Positions 1-10,419 of a stretch of 64,000 bases of DNA are shown piece by piece. The stretch is from Streptomyces sp. NBC_01216 (GTDB lineage Bacteria > Actinomycetota > Actinomycetes > Streptomycetales > Streptomycetaceae): positions 62,001-126,000 of the forward strand of contig NZ_CP108677.1 of the NCBI RefSeq assembly GCF_035994945.1, read 5' to 3'. The position numbers and the translations under genes were made by a program. The first letter of the stretch is position 1. Every line of letters begins with the position of its first letter. The notes beneath the pieces are model-generated. The model was not told the origin of the DNA and searched no databases. It saw nothing but the letters and a program-made list of their open reading frames with translations.

Positions 1-403
1 CGCGCTCCGCGCGGAGCGCGGCGGTGAAGGCGGGGTCCATGAGCCGCCGGGCCAGCGACGACAGGATCGTCAGGTGGTCGTCGTCCGCGCCCGCCGGCGC
101 GGCTATCAGGAAGATCAGGTCGGCCGGCCCGTCCGGGGCACCGAAGTCGATGCCGGAGGCGCTGCGGCCGAAGGCGAGGGTCGGGGCGGTGACATGCTCG
201 CTGCGGCAGTGCGGAATGCCGATGCCACCGTCGAGTCCGGTGGGCATCTGGGCCTCGCGTGCCGCCACGTCGGCGAGGAAGCCGTCGATGTCGGTGACGC
301 GCCCGGCGGCCACCATCCGCTCGGCGAGGGACCGTGCGGCGGCTTGCTTGGTCTCGGCGGACAGGTCGACGTCGACCAGTCCTGCGGTGATCAACTCACT
401 CAT
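1..403 (-). CDS. fruA: Fructose PTS permease, EIIA domain (partial, runs off left edge)
   Basis: The reading frame opens with ATG at 403 and is still open at base 1, so about 134 residues are visible. The translation begins MSELITAGLVDVDL and contains GIGIPHCRSEH, where the His is the phosphorylated residue of fructose/mannitol-type EIIA domains. EIIA takes phosphate from HPr and passes it to EIIB for sugar uptake at the membrane. In Streptomyces this domain usually forms the N-terminus of a fused EIIABC fructose permease, so the rest should lie left of the window. It is the third gene of the operon, 145 bases after fruK. The domain assignment is firm; the fusion with EIIB and EIIC is inferred from the family. 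Confidence 0.85.
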   Translation of the reverse strand, partial: MSELITAGLVDVDLSAETKQAAARSLAERMVAAGRVTDIDGFLADVAAREAQMPTGLDGGIGIPHCRSEHVTAPTLAFGRSASGIDFGAPDGPADLIFLIAAPAGADDDHLTILSSLARRLMDPAFTAALRAER

Positions 404-548
404 CACGCGGCTCCTTGCTCGCGAACCGCCGCGGGGGCGGTGGTGGGACATGGTGGTGCTGCATCCGCCGGGCGGGCCCCGCCGGAGCCGGTGCGGTGGT
501 ACCGCGCTCCGGTACGAGGGGGACGGAGGGCCCGGCCCGGACGGACGA

Positions 549-1496
549 TCATGGCGCCGGCTCCCCGAGGACCCGGTCCAGCGGGACGGACCGGGTGACC
601 GTCACCGCCGCCGGATCCAGGTGGCCGGGTGACGGCATCACGCTCCCCGGCAGCTGGACGGCGGCGGTTCCGTGGGCGACGGCGGCGGCGAGGGCGGCGG
701 GGCCGCTGCCGCCGGCGCTGAGGAAACCCGCCAGGGACGCGTCCCCGGCACCGACGTTGCTGCGGACCGCCTCGGCGGGCGCATGGCCGAACCAGGTGCC
801 GGTGTCGTCGACGAGCAACTGGCCGTCGGCGCCCAGACTGGCCAGTACCGCCAGGGCTCCCCGTTCGCGCAGCTCCTCCGCCGCCTTGACGGCGTCGCCG
901 ACGGTGGCGAGGGGGCGCCCGACGGCCTCGGCGAGTTCCTCGGCGTTGGGTTTGACCACGTCGGGCCCTTCCCGCAGCGCGGTCGTCAGGGCCGCGCCGG
1001 AGGTGTCGAGGGCGACCCGGGCGCCTGCCCGGTGGAGGCGTGCCACCAGCTCGGCGTACCATTCGGGGCGCAGACCGCGCGGCAGGCTGCCGCAGCAGGC
1101 GATCCACTCCGCGTCGGCGGAGCGGGTCCGTACCGTCTCCAGCAGCGCCTCGGCCTCCGCGGCCGTGAGGTCGGGGCCGGCCGCGTTCACCTTGGTGAGG
1201 GTGCCGTCGGGTTCGACGAGCGTGATGTTGACGCGGGTGGAGCCGGCCACGGGGACACCGGCGGCCTCGATGCCGTGTTCCCCCAGCAACCGGTCGAGCA
1301 GCGCGCCCTCGGGCCCGCCGAGCGGCACCACGGCCACGGTGCGGTGACCGGCGGCGGCGACCGCACGGGACACGTTGACGCCCTTGCCGCCGGGGTCGAC
1401 GCGGTCCCTGGCGGCGCGCAGCACCGCTCCGCGGTCCAGGGACGGCAGTTCGTAGGTACGGTCCAGGCTCGGGTTCGGGGTGATGGTGAGGATCAT
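549..1496 (-). CDS. fruK: 1-phosphofructokinase FruK
   Basis: This 315-residue PfkB-family sugar kinase phosphorylates fructose-1-phosphate, the product of the fructose PTS, to fructose-1,6-bisphosphate in the cytosol. The start MILTITPNPSLDRTY is typical of FruK. The family signatures are GGKGVNVSRA near residue 37 and the C-terminal NVGAGDASLAGF, which holds the catalytic Asp. Length is normal for FruK. Its ATG overlaps the TGA of the upstream DeoR-type regulator by four bases (ATGA, 1493-1496), so the two are probably translationally coupled. The PTS gene follows. PfkB kinases for other sugars look similar, but the operon partners support FruK. Confidence 0.93.
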   Translation of the reverse strand: MILTITPNPSLDRTYELPSLDRGAVLRAARDRVDPGGKGVNVSRAVAAAGHRTVAVVPLGGPEGALLDRLLGEHGIEAAGVPVAGSTRVNITLVEPDGTLTKVNAAGPDLTAAEAEALLETVRTRSADAEWIACCGSLPRGLRPEWYAELVARLHRAGARVALDTSGAALTTALREGPDVVKPNAEELAEAVGRPLATVGDAVKAAEELRERGALAVLASLGADGQLLVDDTGTWFGHAPAEAVRSNVGAGDASLAGFLSAGGSGPAALAAAVAHGTAAVQLPGSVMPSPGHLDPAAVTVTRSVPLDRVLGEPAP

Positions 1497-2254
1497 GCGC
1501 GGACGACCTCCGTGCCCTGCGCCTCGATGGCGCGGGCGTCGTCGGGCGCGAGGCCCGTGTCGGTGATCAGCAGGTCGACGTCCGCGAGGTCGCCGAAGCG
1601 GGCGAAGTGCTGCTGCCCGTACTTGGTGGAGTCGGCCAGCAGGACGACCCTGCGGGCGGCGCCGATGACGGCCCTCTTGACCGCCGCCTCCGCCAGGTCG
1701 GGAGTGGTCAGGCCGCCGTCGGGGGTGAATCCGTTGGTGGCGAGGAAGACGACGTCGGCCTTGATCTCGGCGTACGCCCGCAGCGCCCAGGCGTCGACGG
1801 CGGCGCGGGTGCGGTGTCTCACCCGGCCTCCGACGAGGTGGAGGGCGATGCCCGGGTGGTCGGCGAGCCGGGCGGCGACGGGCAGCGCATGGGTCACGAC
1901 CGTCAGTACCGAATCCACCGGGAGCACCGCGGCCAGCCGGGCGGCCGTGGTGCCGGCGTCCAGGATGACGCTGCCGTCGGCGGGGAGTTCGGCGAGCGCG
2001 GCGAGCGCGATGCGCTCCTTCTCGTCGGTGGCGACCGTGTTGCGCTCCGCGAGGTCGGGCTCGAAGTCGAGGTGGCCGACCGGGATGGCGCCGCCGTGCA
2101 CACGCCGCACCAGACCCGCGCGGTCGAGGGCCTTGAGGTCGCGCCGCACGGTTTCCGCGGTGACCTGGAACTCCTCGGCGAGGGACAGCACATCCACCCG
2201 ACCGCTGTCGCGGGCCAGGCGCATGATCTCCTGCTGACGCTCCGCTGCGAACAT
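1493..2254 (-). CDS. DeoR-family transcriptional regulator of the fructose operon (FruR-like)
   Basis: This 253-residue protein has the DeoR layout. An N-terminal helix-turn-helix (RQQEIMRLARDSGRVDVL, then FQVTAETVRRDLKALD) sits at about residues 6-57. It is followed by a sugar-phosphate-sensing DeoRC domain with VILDAGTTAARLAAVLP and VVLLADSTKYG. As the first gene of fruR-fruK-fruA it most likely represses its own operon and releases DNA when fructose-1-phosphate accumulates; this role is inferred from family and position. The ATG at 2254 has only a weak ribosome binding site. Repeated motifs lie just upstream at 2254-2360. Confidence 0.88.
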   Translation of the reverse strand: MFAAERQQEIMRLARDSGRVDVLSLAEEFQVTAETVRRDLKALDRAGLVRRVHGGAIPVGHLDFEPDLAERNTVATDEKERIALAALAELPADGSVILDAGTTAARLAAVLPVDSVLTVVTHALPVAARLADHPGIALHLVGGRVRHRTRAAVDAWALRAYAEIKADVVFLATNGFTPDGGLTTPDLAEAAVKRAVIGAARRVVLLADSTKYGQQHFARFGDLADVDLLITDTGLAPDDARAIEAQGTEVVRA

Positions 2255-2360
2255 GTGGTTTTACATCCGTTTCCATGACCGAGTCTGTGGTTTTCCAGGA
2301 TGCTACGCCCACGCCTCGGAGAAGTAAACACATCCGGGCAGGCAAACAGACAGAAACAGG
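2254..2360 (-). promoter_or_regulatory. Promoter/operator region of the fruRKA operon with repeated motifs
   Basis: On the plus strand TGTGGTTTT occurs at 2254-2262 and again at 2286-2294. AAACA occurs at 2326-2330, 2344-2348 and 2354-2358, the last two within a 10-bp-spaced AAACAG direct repeat. DeoR-type repressors often bind short direct repeats near their own promoter, so these are operator candidates. No convincing -35/-10 pair was identified. Confidence 0.35.
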
Positions 2361-2384
2361 TGGAGTGCCGAGGCCGCCGAGTGG

Positions 2385-2590
2385 CGACATCCCGCGAGCT
2401 CTTCACCTGGATCCGCATACCGTCCGGCAGGTTCAGCCACCGCATCGGCCGGGTGCAGGTCTCCCACACCGGTGCCGCGGTAGGCGATCCGGACCACGGT
2501 GACCTTGCCCAACACCGTGGCCAGCCTCCGGTGCCGGCCCCGCTCGATCCTCGAGCGCCCGACACCGGCGGCGTCCACGACATCCCGCCG
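2385..2590 (-). pseudogene. ISKra4-family transposase remnant
   Basis: Reading leftwards, one frame gives ERGRHRRLATVLGKVTVVR followed by IAYRGTGVGDLHPADAV. The next frame continues with LNLPDGMRI. Together these match the conserved ISKra4 transposase block that in intact proteins reads roughly ERGRHRTLATVFG...RYPADAALNLP. A frameshift lies near 2455-2475, and no more of the transposase is recognisable on either side. It is a dead fragment of about 70 codons between the fru promoter and the coiled-coil/winged-helix gene. The family call rests on recalled motif similarity. Confidence 0.55.
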
Positions 2591-2647
2591 AGGCGGCGAA
2601 GGCGTCCTCACACTCCGCGAGCGCGCCCCGGGCCGGCCCCACCACGC

Positions 2648-3127
2648 TCACCACCCCTGCTTCCTGCCGTCGACCTTGAACAGCCCGGGCAACGGCTCGG
2701 CCAGGATCCCGCGCTCCACCAGCCTCTTCAGCTTCGAGCGCATCCCTTCCACATGCCGCGGCTCGGTCCCCAGCCCCAGATGCCCGCAGACCTCTTTGCA
2801 CCGCATCGCCACCCCCGAGGCCGCGAACAACCCGATGACCGCCTGGTATTCCGGCGACATCACCGTCACATCCAGCTCGGCCTCGGCCTTCACCAGCGCC
2901 ACAACGACCCCACCGGCACCCCCGCCCGCGGCGTCCGCGTCCGGCACCGGCGAAGACGGCGCGGCCAGGACCTCCTCCACCGTCTCCCGCGTGACCTGCA
3001 ACCGCGCCAGCCGCTCCTCGACCCGCGACAACTCCTCGGACAGACCAGCGATCTGCTCACGCAGCCGCTCGGCCTGACCCAGCACCTCAGCCCGCCTGGC
3101 CTCCAACGCCTCCATCAACGACGGCAC
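2648..3127 (-). CDS. Small coiled-coil / winged-helix protein, IS-associated family (copy 1)
   Basis: The GTG at 3127 (GTGCCGTCGTTGATG) is preceded by GAGGG about 8 nt upstream and gives 159 residues starting VPSLMEALEARRAEV. Residues 8-48 form a Leu/Glu/Arg-rich coiled coil. After an Ala/Gly-rich linker, residues 85-155 look like a winged helix ending GILAEPLPGLFKVDG. Two similar proteins are encoded at 6804-7250 and 12145-12711. All three share an early Arg-Arg pair, a coiled coil, and a terminal basic helix plus beta-wing (RG-x-L-x-x-x-x-x-G-x-F). This copy sits between transposase remnants, suggesting it came in with a mobile element. DNA binding is inferred; I do not know a named family. 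Confidence 0.6.
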   Translation of the reverse strand: MPSLMEALEARRAEVLGQAERLREQIAGLSEELSRVEERLARLQVTRETVEEVLAAPSSPVPDADAAGGGAGGVVVALVKAEAELDVTVMSPEYQAVIGLFAASGVAMRCKEVCGHLGLGTEPRHVEGMRSKLKRLVERGILAEPLPGLFKVDGRKQGW

Positions 3128-3251
3128 ACCACACCCACCCTCGCTCAGCACCCACACCCTCACGGCGGCTCGACCCCGGCGACGGTAGAAGCCGACACGA
3201 CCAGCCACATCCCGAACCCTCGCGAATCACCCCAACGAGGCACCCCGAGAA

Positions 3252-4052
3252 GATCTACACCCCCGCAACTTCGCCGGACATGAACTGTGGGGCCTGGCCC
3301 GAGCCACCGGCGCCCACCTGGCCTGGCGGATCAAGAAGAGTCTCGTCTTCGTGCCACTGCGGGTACTGCCCGACGGGTCCTACCTGTCCATCATGCGCAC
3401 GCCCGCGGAGAATGTCCGCCACGGTCAGGCCCGCGCGGCCGGACGCACCCTCCCCGGGCCGCCCCAGGGGCATCTGGTGCGGATCGTCGAGTACACCGTG
3501 ACCATCCGCCCGCGCGCCGGCCTACCTCGCACCGAGGCATTCCGGCTGGTCACCAGCCTCCTGGACCACCGCCTCGCCCCAGCCCACCAGCTGGCGACGG
3601 CATATCACCAGCGGTGGGAGATCGAAAACGGGTTCGCGGAACTGAAGAACCGCCTGCGCGGCGCCGGATTCATCCTGCGCTCCAAGGCGCCCGAGCTGAT
3701 CTGCCAGGAGATTTACGCCCTCCTCACCGTCTACCAGGCGCTGTGCGCACTGCAGATGCACGCCGCGGAACACGGCGGGATCGATCCCGACCGGATCTCC
3801 TTCACCGTCACGGTGCAGCTCGCCCGACTGACTGTCGCCGCCCAGGCCGCAGCCGACGTGACCGCGCTGGACACCGCACGCCGCGAGGCCGTGACCGAGC
3901 TCCTGGCCGCCCTCCTCCCAGCCCGGCGCAACCGGCAGTGCCAACGCGTCAAGAAGCCGTCCAAGAACACCTTCGAGATCAGAAAACGGGACCAGCCCCG
4001 CACTCCCAGTAACGTCCACTACACACTGAGAGTCACCAAGCACCACATCTGA
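3252..4052 (+). pseudogene. IS4-family transposase, 5'-truncated
   Basis: The open frame runs from about 3252 (...FAGHELWGLARATGAHLAW) to TGA at 4050-4052, about 266 codons. It carries YHQRWEIENGFAELK near 3604-3650, an exact Y-(2)-R-(3)-E-(6)-K signature of IS4-family DDE transposases, including the catalytic Glu. The N-terminal half with the first catalytic Asp is missing, so it should be inactive. The first usable start is GTG 3351. A 22-base sequence at 4064-4085, 11 bases past the stop, recurs at 9479-9500 beyond another transposase-like tail and is probably the right end of the element. Confidence 0.75.
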
Positions 4053-4063
4053 CCTGCACTGAT

Positions 4064-4085
4064 GCCCTAACTCACCGACATTGGG
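4064..4085. repeat. Probable right terminal repeat of an IS4-type element (copy 1)
   Basis: This 22-base segment starts GCCCTAA and ends ATTGGG. It matches 9479-9500 at 18 of 22 positions, and both lie at or just past the stop of a transposase-like C-terminus. The matching left end was not found. Confidence 0.5.
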
Positions 4086-4288
4086 AAGAGCTGGGCAGAC
4101 CAGCGAATACTCCCCGCCCGAACCCGCAGAACAACCACCAGACGATTCGAAAACCCCCAGAGCGATCACTCCGGAATCAGGCCGGTGGATCCGGGCTGAA
4201 GACTTCCACGTCTTCCGCACAGGTCTGAACATCCCATCGACGGTGTCCGTATGGATTGACGCGTACTTTCCCCCGAGATTGGAGTTCC

Positions 4289-5815
4289 ATGGGACGCACA
4301 TCGAGAAGACGTTCGACGCTGGCAAACCGGGCGATCGCCGCCTCGGCTGCCCTCCTTCTGGGCGGGGGTGGGTTGGTTGCGGCCAATTTCGACGCTTCCG
4401 CCCATGAGAGCTGGGGCGGCGACCGGAAGAGCCCGAGAACCCAGAGTGCCGGCCAGTCCGTCTCGACCATCGACTGTCCGGAAGTCGTCAACTCCATCAA
4501 GGAGATCCCTGATGACCAACGGCGGGCCGTGGACCGGGAACTTGCCACACTGGACAACCAGATCACCACATACTACAAGCGGTTCGCCGAGAACAAGCGG
4601 CGCGTGCAGAGCGACCGCGCCTGGGCACAGAACCAGATTCTGACACCGCTGAAGAACGAACGACTGGTGATCATCCAGCGGATCGTCGCCCTGATCGACC
4701 GCTCGGCGGAACGCCCCAAGGGTCTTAAGGCGACGGCACCGTGCACACTGCGCCGCGACGACAACGACGGCAACAAGAACAGGAGGGACAGAAGGGACAG
4801 GAACAACAACGATCAGAACGGCAACGACGGGAACAACGACGGCCAGGACCAGGGCGACGGCCAGGTTCCGGTCGACAACGGCAACGGGGCCGCGGGCCCG
4901 GTGGCCGAGGACTTCATCGACATCAACGGTGTCCGGCCCAACTCGCGGGACCTGGAGAACGGCCTGGTCGCCAACGGGAGAACCGGTTCGACCGGCTCCT
5001 TCACCACCAAGTGCGGTGTCAACGAGAACGACCTGTCCAACAGTGACAACCTGATCGTGGCCCCGGGAGTCGACAACGGCGCGCACCACACCCACGACTA
5101 CGTCGGCAACCAGGACAACGACGCCTTCTCCAGCAACGAGGACCTCGCCAAGGCCGGCACTTCGTGCCAGAACCAGGCCGACAAGTCGACCTACTATTGG
5201 CCGGTTCTGCGGCTCCAGGACGGTACGAAGGAGTTCGACGCAAACGACCTGGGCGGTGGCGCCGAGGGCAACGTGGGCAAGATCCTGAAGGCCAGCGAGG
5301 CGGAGCTCAAGTTCGTCGGCAACAAGCAGAGCCGCGTCGTCGCCATGCCGAAGTTCCTGCGCATCATCACCGGTGACGCCAAGGCCTTCACCAATGGCCT
5401 CGCGAACGCCAACACCTCGTTCAGCTGTACCGGCTTCGAGGACCGGCAGGTGACGGACAAGTACGTGCTCTGCCCCGAGGGCAGCCAGGTGGTCCGGACG
5501 TCCAACTTCCAGAGCTGCTGGGACGGCCGGAACATCGACAGCGCCAACCACCGTGACCACGTGGCCTTCGTCGAGGCGGACGGCAGCTGCCCGAAGGGTT
5601 TCCGGGCGATCCCGCAGCTGCAGGCCCGCCTGGTGTACGACGTTCCCACACCGACCATCGAGAACGGTCAGGTGCAGAACCCGTACGCCGTGGACGGCTT
5701 CCCGGAGCAGTTGCACAAGCCGATCACCGACCACAACGACTTCATCAACGTCTTCGACGAGAACCTGATGAACAAGATGGTGAACTGCATCAACCGCGGC
5801 AAGAACTGCCAGTGA
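4289..5815 (+). CDS. Secreted DUF1996-domain protein
   Basis: The ATG at 4289 follows GGAG at 4281-4284 and gives 508 residues. An upstream in-frame start at 4256 lacks this site. Residues 1-35 are an Arg-rich signal peptide with hydrophobic core [16 protein letters not shown]. Residues 60-150 are helical. About 150-200 is a low-complexity Asn/Asp/Gly/Arg linker. The remainder shows the DUF1996 pattern: HHTHDYVGN near 270, YYWPVLR, and a Cys-rich end with CWDGRN and [11 protein letters not shown]1996 proteins are exported actinobacterial and fungal proteins of unknown reaction. The downstream neighbour is an IS whose left end begins 8 bases after the stop. Confidence 0.85.
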   Translation: MGRTSRRRSTLANRAIAASAALLLGGGGLVAANFDASAHESWGGDRKSPRTQSAGQSVSTIDCPEVVNSIKEIPDDQRRAVDRELATLDNQITTYYKRFAENKRRVQSDRAWAQNQILTPLKNERLVIIQRIVALIDRSAERPKGLKATAPCTLRRDDNDGNKNRRDRRDRNNNDQNGNDGNNDGQDQGDGQVPVDNGNGAAGPVAEDFIDINGVRPNSRDLENGLVANGRTGSTGSFTTKCGVNENDLSNSDNLIVAPGVDNGAHHTHDYVGNQDNDAFSSNEDLAKAGTSCQNQADKSTYYWPVLRLQDGTKEFDANDLGGGAEGNVGKILKASEAELKFVGNKQSRVVAMPKFLRIITGDAKAFTNGLANANTSFSCTGFEDRQVTDKYVLCPEGSQVVRTSNFQSCWDGRNIDSANHRDHVAFVEADGSCPKGFRAIPQLQARLVYDVPTPTIENGQVQNPYAVDGFPEQLHKPITDHNDFINVFDENLMNKMVNCINRGKNCQ

Positions 5816-5915
5816 GTTGTGTTCATCCTGAACGTGCAGGTCACGGGGGTGGCGTGGACGGGTGATGTCGTACTGGTACTGGTCGTCGGGAACTGTCTGG
5901 TGTGAAGATCGTCGG

Positions 5916-6749
5916 TCAGCGGGCGATTTCTCGCTGGGTGAGGATCATCAGCGCCCGCACCAGCCGGGTGGCCCACTTCACGTCGAGGCGGAGTTTCGTC
6001 AGCGCGCGCCAGTTCTTCAGGTGCGCGAACGCGTGCTCGCATACTGCCCGTTCAGCCGCGATCAGCTGGTTGACCAGCTTCTTCGCGGGCGGGAGCTTCT
6101 TACCCTTGGGTTTCTTGTAACCGGTGATGACCGCCGGGTCGCCCATCTCGTCGTCCAGGCCGACGAAGCCGAGGTCGGCGATCGCGGCCAGGCCCGCCTC
6201 ACGGAGTCGGCCGACCAGGTCGTCGTGTCGGCACGCGGTGATCTCCGAGCCGCGCGCCGGGCGGGCGGTGGAGGTCCACAACAGCCGCCCGCGCACGTCG
6301 GTCAGGGCGATGACCAGCAGCCCGTGCCGCTTGTGTTTCGTCGACCAGCGGCGCCTCATCGGCAGTCCGGTGCGGCGCTGGGTGGGTATCAGCGACCCGT
6401 CGAGCAGCACGACGCTGCCACCCTCACGGGCGATTTTCGCCAGCACCCGCTCCAGCCTCGGCGCCTTCGCGGCCAGCAGATCGATCATCTCCTTCAGCCA
6501 GCGGTCCACGGTGGTGCGCGAGACGTCGTTGCCGCCGGCGAGATCGGAAAGGCGCTGGTCATGCCGCAGCGCGGCCAGCACGATCACCGCGATCCGCCCG
6601 GTCGGCAGCTTCCGCCACCGCGAGTGGATCTTCTTCAGACGGGCGGACAGCAGCCCGGTCAGGAAGGTCAGGGTCCGCGTGGACAGCGGCAGTCGGCACT
6701 GATACACAAGCTCATTACGGTCCCCGGCCGGGATGGTGTTTGTAGGCAT
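5916..6749 (-). CDS. IS5-family transposase (DDE_Tnp_4 type)
   Basis: This 277-residue protein appears full length. A helix-turn-helix (DQRLSDLAGGNDVSRTTVDR) covers about residues 64-85. The DDE domain shows LLDGSLIPTQRRTG with the first Asp, STKHKRHGLLV, ADLGFVGLDDE with the second Asp, and ERAVCEHAFAHLKNWR with the Glu. This pattern is typical of the DDE_Tnp_4/HARBI-like branch of IS5 transposases. The start ATG at 6749 has only a weak ribosome binding site, and the coiled-coil/winged-helix gene ends 54 bases upstream on the same strand, so co-transcription is likely. Nothing looks broken. Confidence 0.85.
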   Translation of the reverse strand: MPTNTIPAGDRNELVYQCRLPLSTRTLTFLTGLLSARLKKIHSRWRKLPTGRIAVIVLAALRHDQRLSDLAGGNDVSRTTVDRWLKEMIDLLAAKAPRLERVLAKIAREGGSVVLLDGSLIPTQRRTGLPMRRRWSTKHKRHGLLVIALTDVRGRLLWTSTARPARGSEITACRHDDLVGRLREAGLAAIADLGFVGLDDEMGDPAVITGYKKPKGKKLPPAKKLVNQLIAAERAVCEHAFAHLKNWRALTKLRLDVKWATRLVRALMILTQREIAR

Positions 6750-6803
6750 ACTGCGTCAACTCGGGCCGGGGACCGCCGGGTTACGGGTCTGCACCCCGCA
6801 GTT

Positions 6804-7250
6804 TCACGCCCGCGCGGTGAAGGTGCCGTTCGGCAGTTTGTGCAGCCAGCCCCGCCCGGCCAGCTTCGACAGCTTCCCGCGCAACGGCTCCAGCCGGCCC
6901 GGCGCCGAAGCGTCGATCCCCAGCTCAGCGCCGACCTCCTTGACCATCACCGGCCCGCCCGCCTCCTTCACGATTTGCAGCATCCGCTGGTAGTCGCCGG
7001 GCAGCGCGGACGCGTCCGCTACCTCGCTGCGGTGCGGCACTTTCAGCACCGACCGGCCCGCGACCTGCACCGACTGCGGTGACACGGGCCCAGCAGCCCC
7101 GGCTTCGTGCTCGTACAGCCGCCGCAGCACCCGCTCCGCGACCGCGAGTTCCTCACGTTCGGCGTCCACCTCGGCCAGCTGCTTGGCCAGGGCCTGCGAC
7201 AGCTCGTCCAGCTCAGCCCGGCGAGCGGCGATCTTCTCCAGCGACGACAC
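6804..7250 (-). CDS. Small coiled-coil / winged-helix protein inside an IS (copy 2)
   Basis: The GTG at 7250 lies 5 nt downstream of GGGAGGG and gives 148 residues beginning VSSLEKIAARRAELDELS. Residues 4-48 form a Glu/Arg/Leu heptad coiled coil. Residues 80-148 form a predicted winged helix (GDYQRMLQIVKEAGGPVMVK, then LRGKLSKLAGRGWLHKLPN and the final GTFTAR). It lies between the transposase and the right end of the IS, so it belongs to the element. A plausible role is DNA-end binding, transposase accessory or transposition control; this is inference. It is homologous in layout to the genes at 2648-3127 and 12145-12711. Confidence 0.7.
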   Translation of the reverse strand: MSSLEKIAARRAELDELSQALAKQLAEVDAEREELAVAERVLRRLYEHEAGAAGPVSPQSVQVAGRSVLKVPHRSEVADASALPGDYQRMLQIVKEAGGPVMVKEVGAELGIDASAPGRLEPLRGKLSKLAGRGWLHKLPNGTFTARA

Positions 7251-7297
7251 GGTTGCCCTCCCGAACGGCGCGGCACCGCTCTCGCCCGGGATCGTAG

Positions 7298-9112
<1,815 letters not shown>

Positions 9113-9141
9113 CTCCGGGCCGGAGGAAAGACGACGGCGGA

Positions 9142-9166
9142 CCCGCGGCCCCGGGGGAGCCGCGGG
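9142..9166 (+). terminator. GC-rich hairpin after thiC
   Basis: CCCGCGGC (9142-9149) pairs with GCCGCGGG (9159-9166) around a 9-base loop, 30 bases after the thiC stop. No U-tract follows, as is usual in Streptomyces terminators. Confidence 0.5.
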
Positions 9167-9374
9167 CACGCCCTGTTCCGACTGATGCGAAAGGCCTACG
9201 CCCGGACAGGACCTACTGAAGTTGAACTCGTGGAGTGGTAGGGGCTGACGGCTCGTCGCCCGTGCGGCATCAGCAGGGCATGCGGTATCCACGGGGAGGC
9301 GGGCTGGCCAGAACGGCAGGGATTTCGCGAGGGGGGCCAGCTTCACGTGGCGATCCTGCACCGGTGGCGCACTG

Positions 9375-9485
9375 AGTAACTGGGCCCTCAAACGCGCCGA
9401 ACACCACACACCACCGCGACCCGACGCCCCAACAGTCACGATCGCCGAGCCCACGAAGACCATCTACACCCGCAGAAAGCCCTAA
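9375..9485 (+). pseudogene. C-terminal scrap of an IS4-like transposase
   Basis: The frame gives SNWALKRAEHH, then TVTIAEPTKTIYTRRKP and TAA at 9483. This basic tail resembles the C-terminal ends of IS4-family transposases. The 22-base end repeat at 9479-9500 overlaps the stop. No catalytic region is present. The call relies mainly on the shared end sequence with 4064-4085. Confidence 0.4.
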
Positions 9486-9500
9486 ATCACTGGTATTGGG
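9479..9500. repeat. Probable right terminal repeat of an IS4-type element (copy 2)
   Basis: It starts GCCCTAA and ends ATTGGG, with 18 of 22 bases identical to 4064-4085. It lies two bases before the stop of the adjacent PIN-domain gene. Confidence 0.5.
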
Positions 9501-9501
9501 C

Positions 9502-9900
9502 CTAGTGGAAGCCGAGCATGCCGGGTGAGTCGATGTCGACAGTGACCACGCCGGGCGGATAGGCGCCCTCACGGCCGGTCAGCAGGATGGACATGCCCGT
9601 GAACTCGGGCCTGGGCAGGGCGCAGTACAGGGCGTGGCAGGTGTCGGGGCCGCCGTAGCCGTCGCGGATCATGGTGCCGACGCTGACTGCAGCGACCATG
9701 TCAAGCGGGTCGACAGTCACCGAGGAGAACGTCAGCACCCGGCGCGCTGCACCCTCGTCGTCGGCTTCGGCCTGCGCCAGGCACAGGGCCGGGATCCGCA
9801 GCTGCTCCCCCGGCGCGAGGGCCATGTTGCCGGCCAGGAGACTGAGCGTCTTGTGCCCTGCGGCGAGCGCGGCCACCGCGCTGGAGTCGAGGATGATCAC
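9502..9900 (-). CDS. PIN-domain ribonuclease toxin (VapC-like)
   Basis: This 132-residue protein begins MIILDSSAVAALAAG, which has the first metal-binding Asp of PIN domains. Acidic residues in AQAEADDEGAAR near 65 and GPDTCHALYCAL near 85-96 fit the remaining acidic sites, and a hydrophobic beta-strand end (VVTVD) follows. Its ATG overlaps the stop of the upstream gene (ATGA, 9897-9900), the usual arrangement for an antitoxin-toxin pair. VapC-type toxins cleave tRNA or rRNA; the target here is unknown. The acidic set is more divergent than in canonical VapC, so activity is less certain. Confidence 0.65.
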   Translation of the reverse strand: MIILDSSAVAALAAGHKTLSLLAGNMALAPGEQLRIPALCLAQAEADDEGAARRVLTFSSVTVDPLDMVAAVSVGTMIRDGYGGPDTCHALYCALPRPEFTGMSILLTGREGAYPPGVVTVDIDSPGMLGFH

Positions 9901-10181
9901 GCAGCCGAGTCCCGGGCCATGCGCGCTTTGTCCGCAGCGATCTTGTACAGGTTGCCCAGCACGTCGGGGGCCTGGTCAAACTCGGCATCACTGATCGCCA
10001 CCCCGAGCAGACCGCGCACCGCCTCCCGGTCCGCCGCCAGCCGCTCCGCCCGCTGTGCAGCCGTCGGCTGCTCCGCAGCCAGTGCCTCCACCAACTGCCC
10101 GATACTCACCCCACGCTCCCTCGCCAACTCGGCAAGATGATCACGCGTCTCCCGCGGCACCTGAATCGTCGTCGAAGCCAT
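9897..10181 (-). CDS. Antitoxin with ribbon-helix-helix-like N-terminus (VapB-like)
   Basis: This 94-residue protein begins MASTTIQVPRETRDHLAELA, the short beta-strand plus helix of ribbon-helix-helix DNA-binding antitoxins. It continues with GVSIGQLVEALAAEQ and a long acidic/basic helix that would wrap the toxin. It is first in a two-gene operon with the PIN-domain gene, overlapping by four bases. Autorepression is likely because direct and inverted repeats lie directly over its start (10180-10196). Family membership is inferred from layout and the N-terminal pattern. Confidence 0.65.
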   Translation of the reverse strand: MASTTIQVPRETRDHLAELARERGVSIGQLVEALAAEQPTAAQRAERLAADREAVRGLLGVAISDAEFDQAPDVLGNLYKIAADKARMARDSAA

Positions 10182-10196
10182 AGCGCTACTATAGCG
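10180..10196 (-). promoter_or_regulatory. Putative leaderless promoter and operator of the toxin-antitoxin operon
   Basis: On the minus strand TATAGT (10193-10188) ends 6 bases before the ATG at 10181, which would place transcription start at or next to the A of ATG, giving a leaderless mRNA. The same stretch holds the palindrome TAGCGCTA (10181-10188) and ATAGCG repeated at 10180-10185 and 10191-10196, 11 bases apart. No good -35 is visible. Confidence 0.45.
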
Positions 10197-10419
10197 TGCT
10201 TACAGTCCTGCGTGGCGGACCGCAGCACGGCCCCCTCCGCCCCGCAGGGTTCGGTGTGTTCGGCGTTGAGGAGCCTGTCCATGCCCTGGCAGGGCGGACA
10301 ATTCTGGCGGGGTGAGCCCCCGCCCGACCGAGCCGATCCGGCTCGCCCTCGAGACCTCGCAAACGGGTCGGTGCCGATTGCATCGTAGGGCGCGTCGAGT
10401 TTTGGGGGCCGTCGATGAA

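Noticed and set aside
9270..9572. Minus-strand frame of 100 codons across the IS4 scrap
   Set aside because: Composition is Arg/Pro/Ser-rich without motifs and it runs over the end repeat and the PIN gene stop; likely noise.
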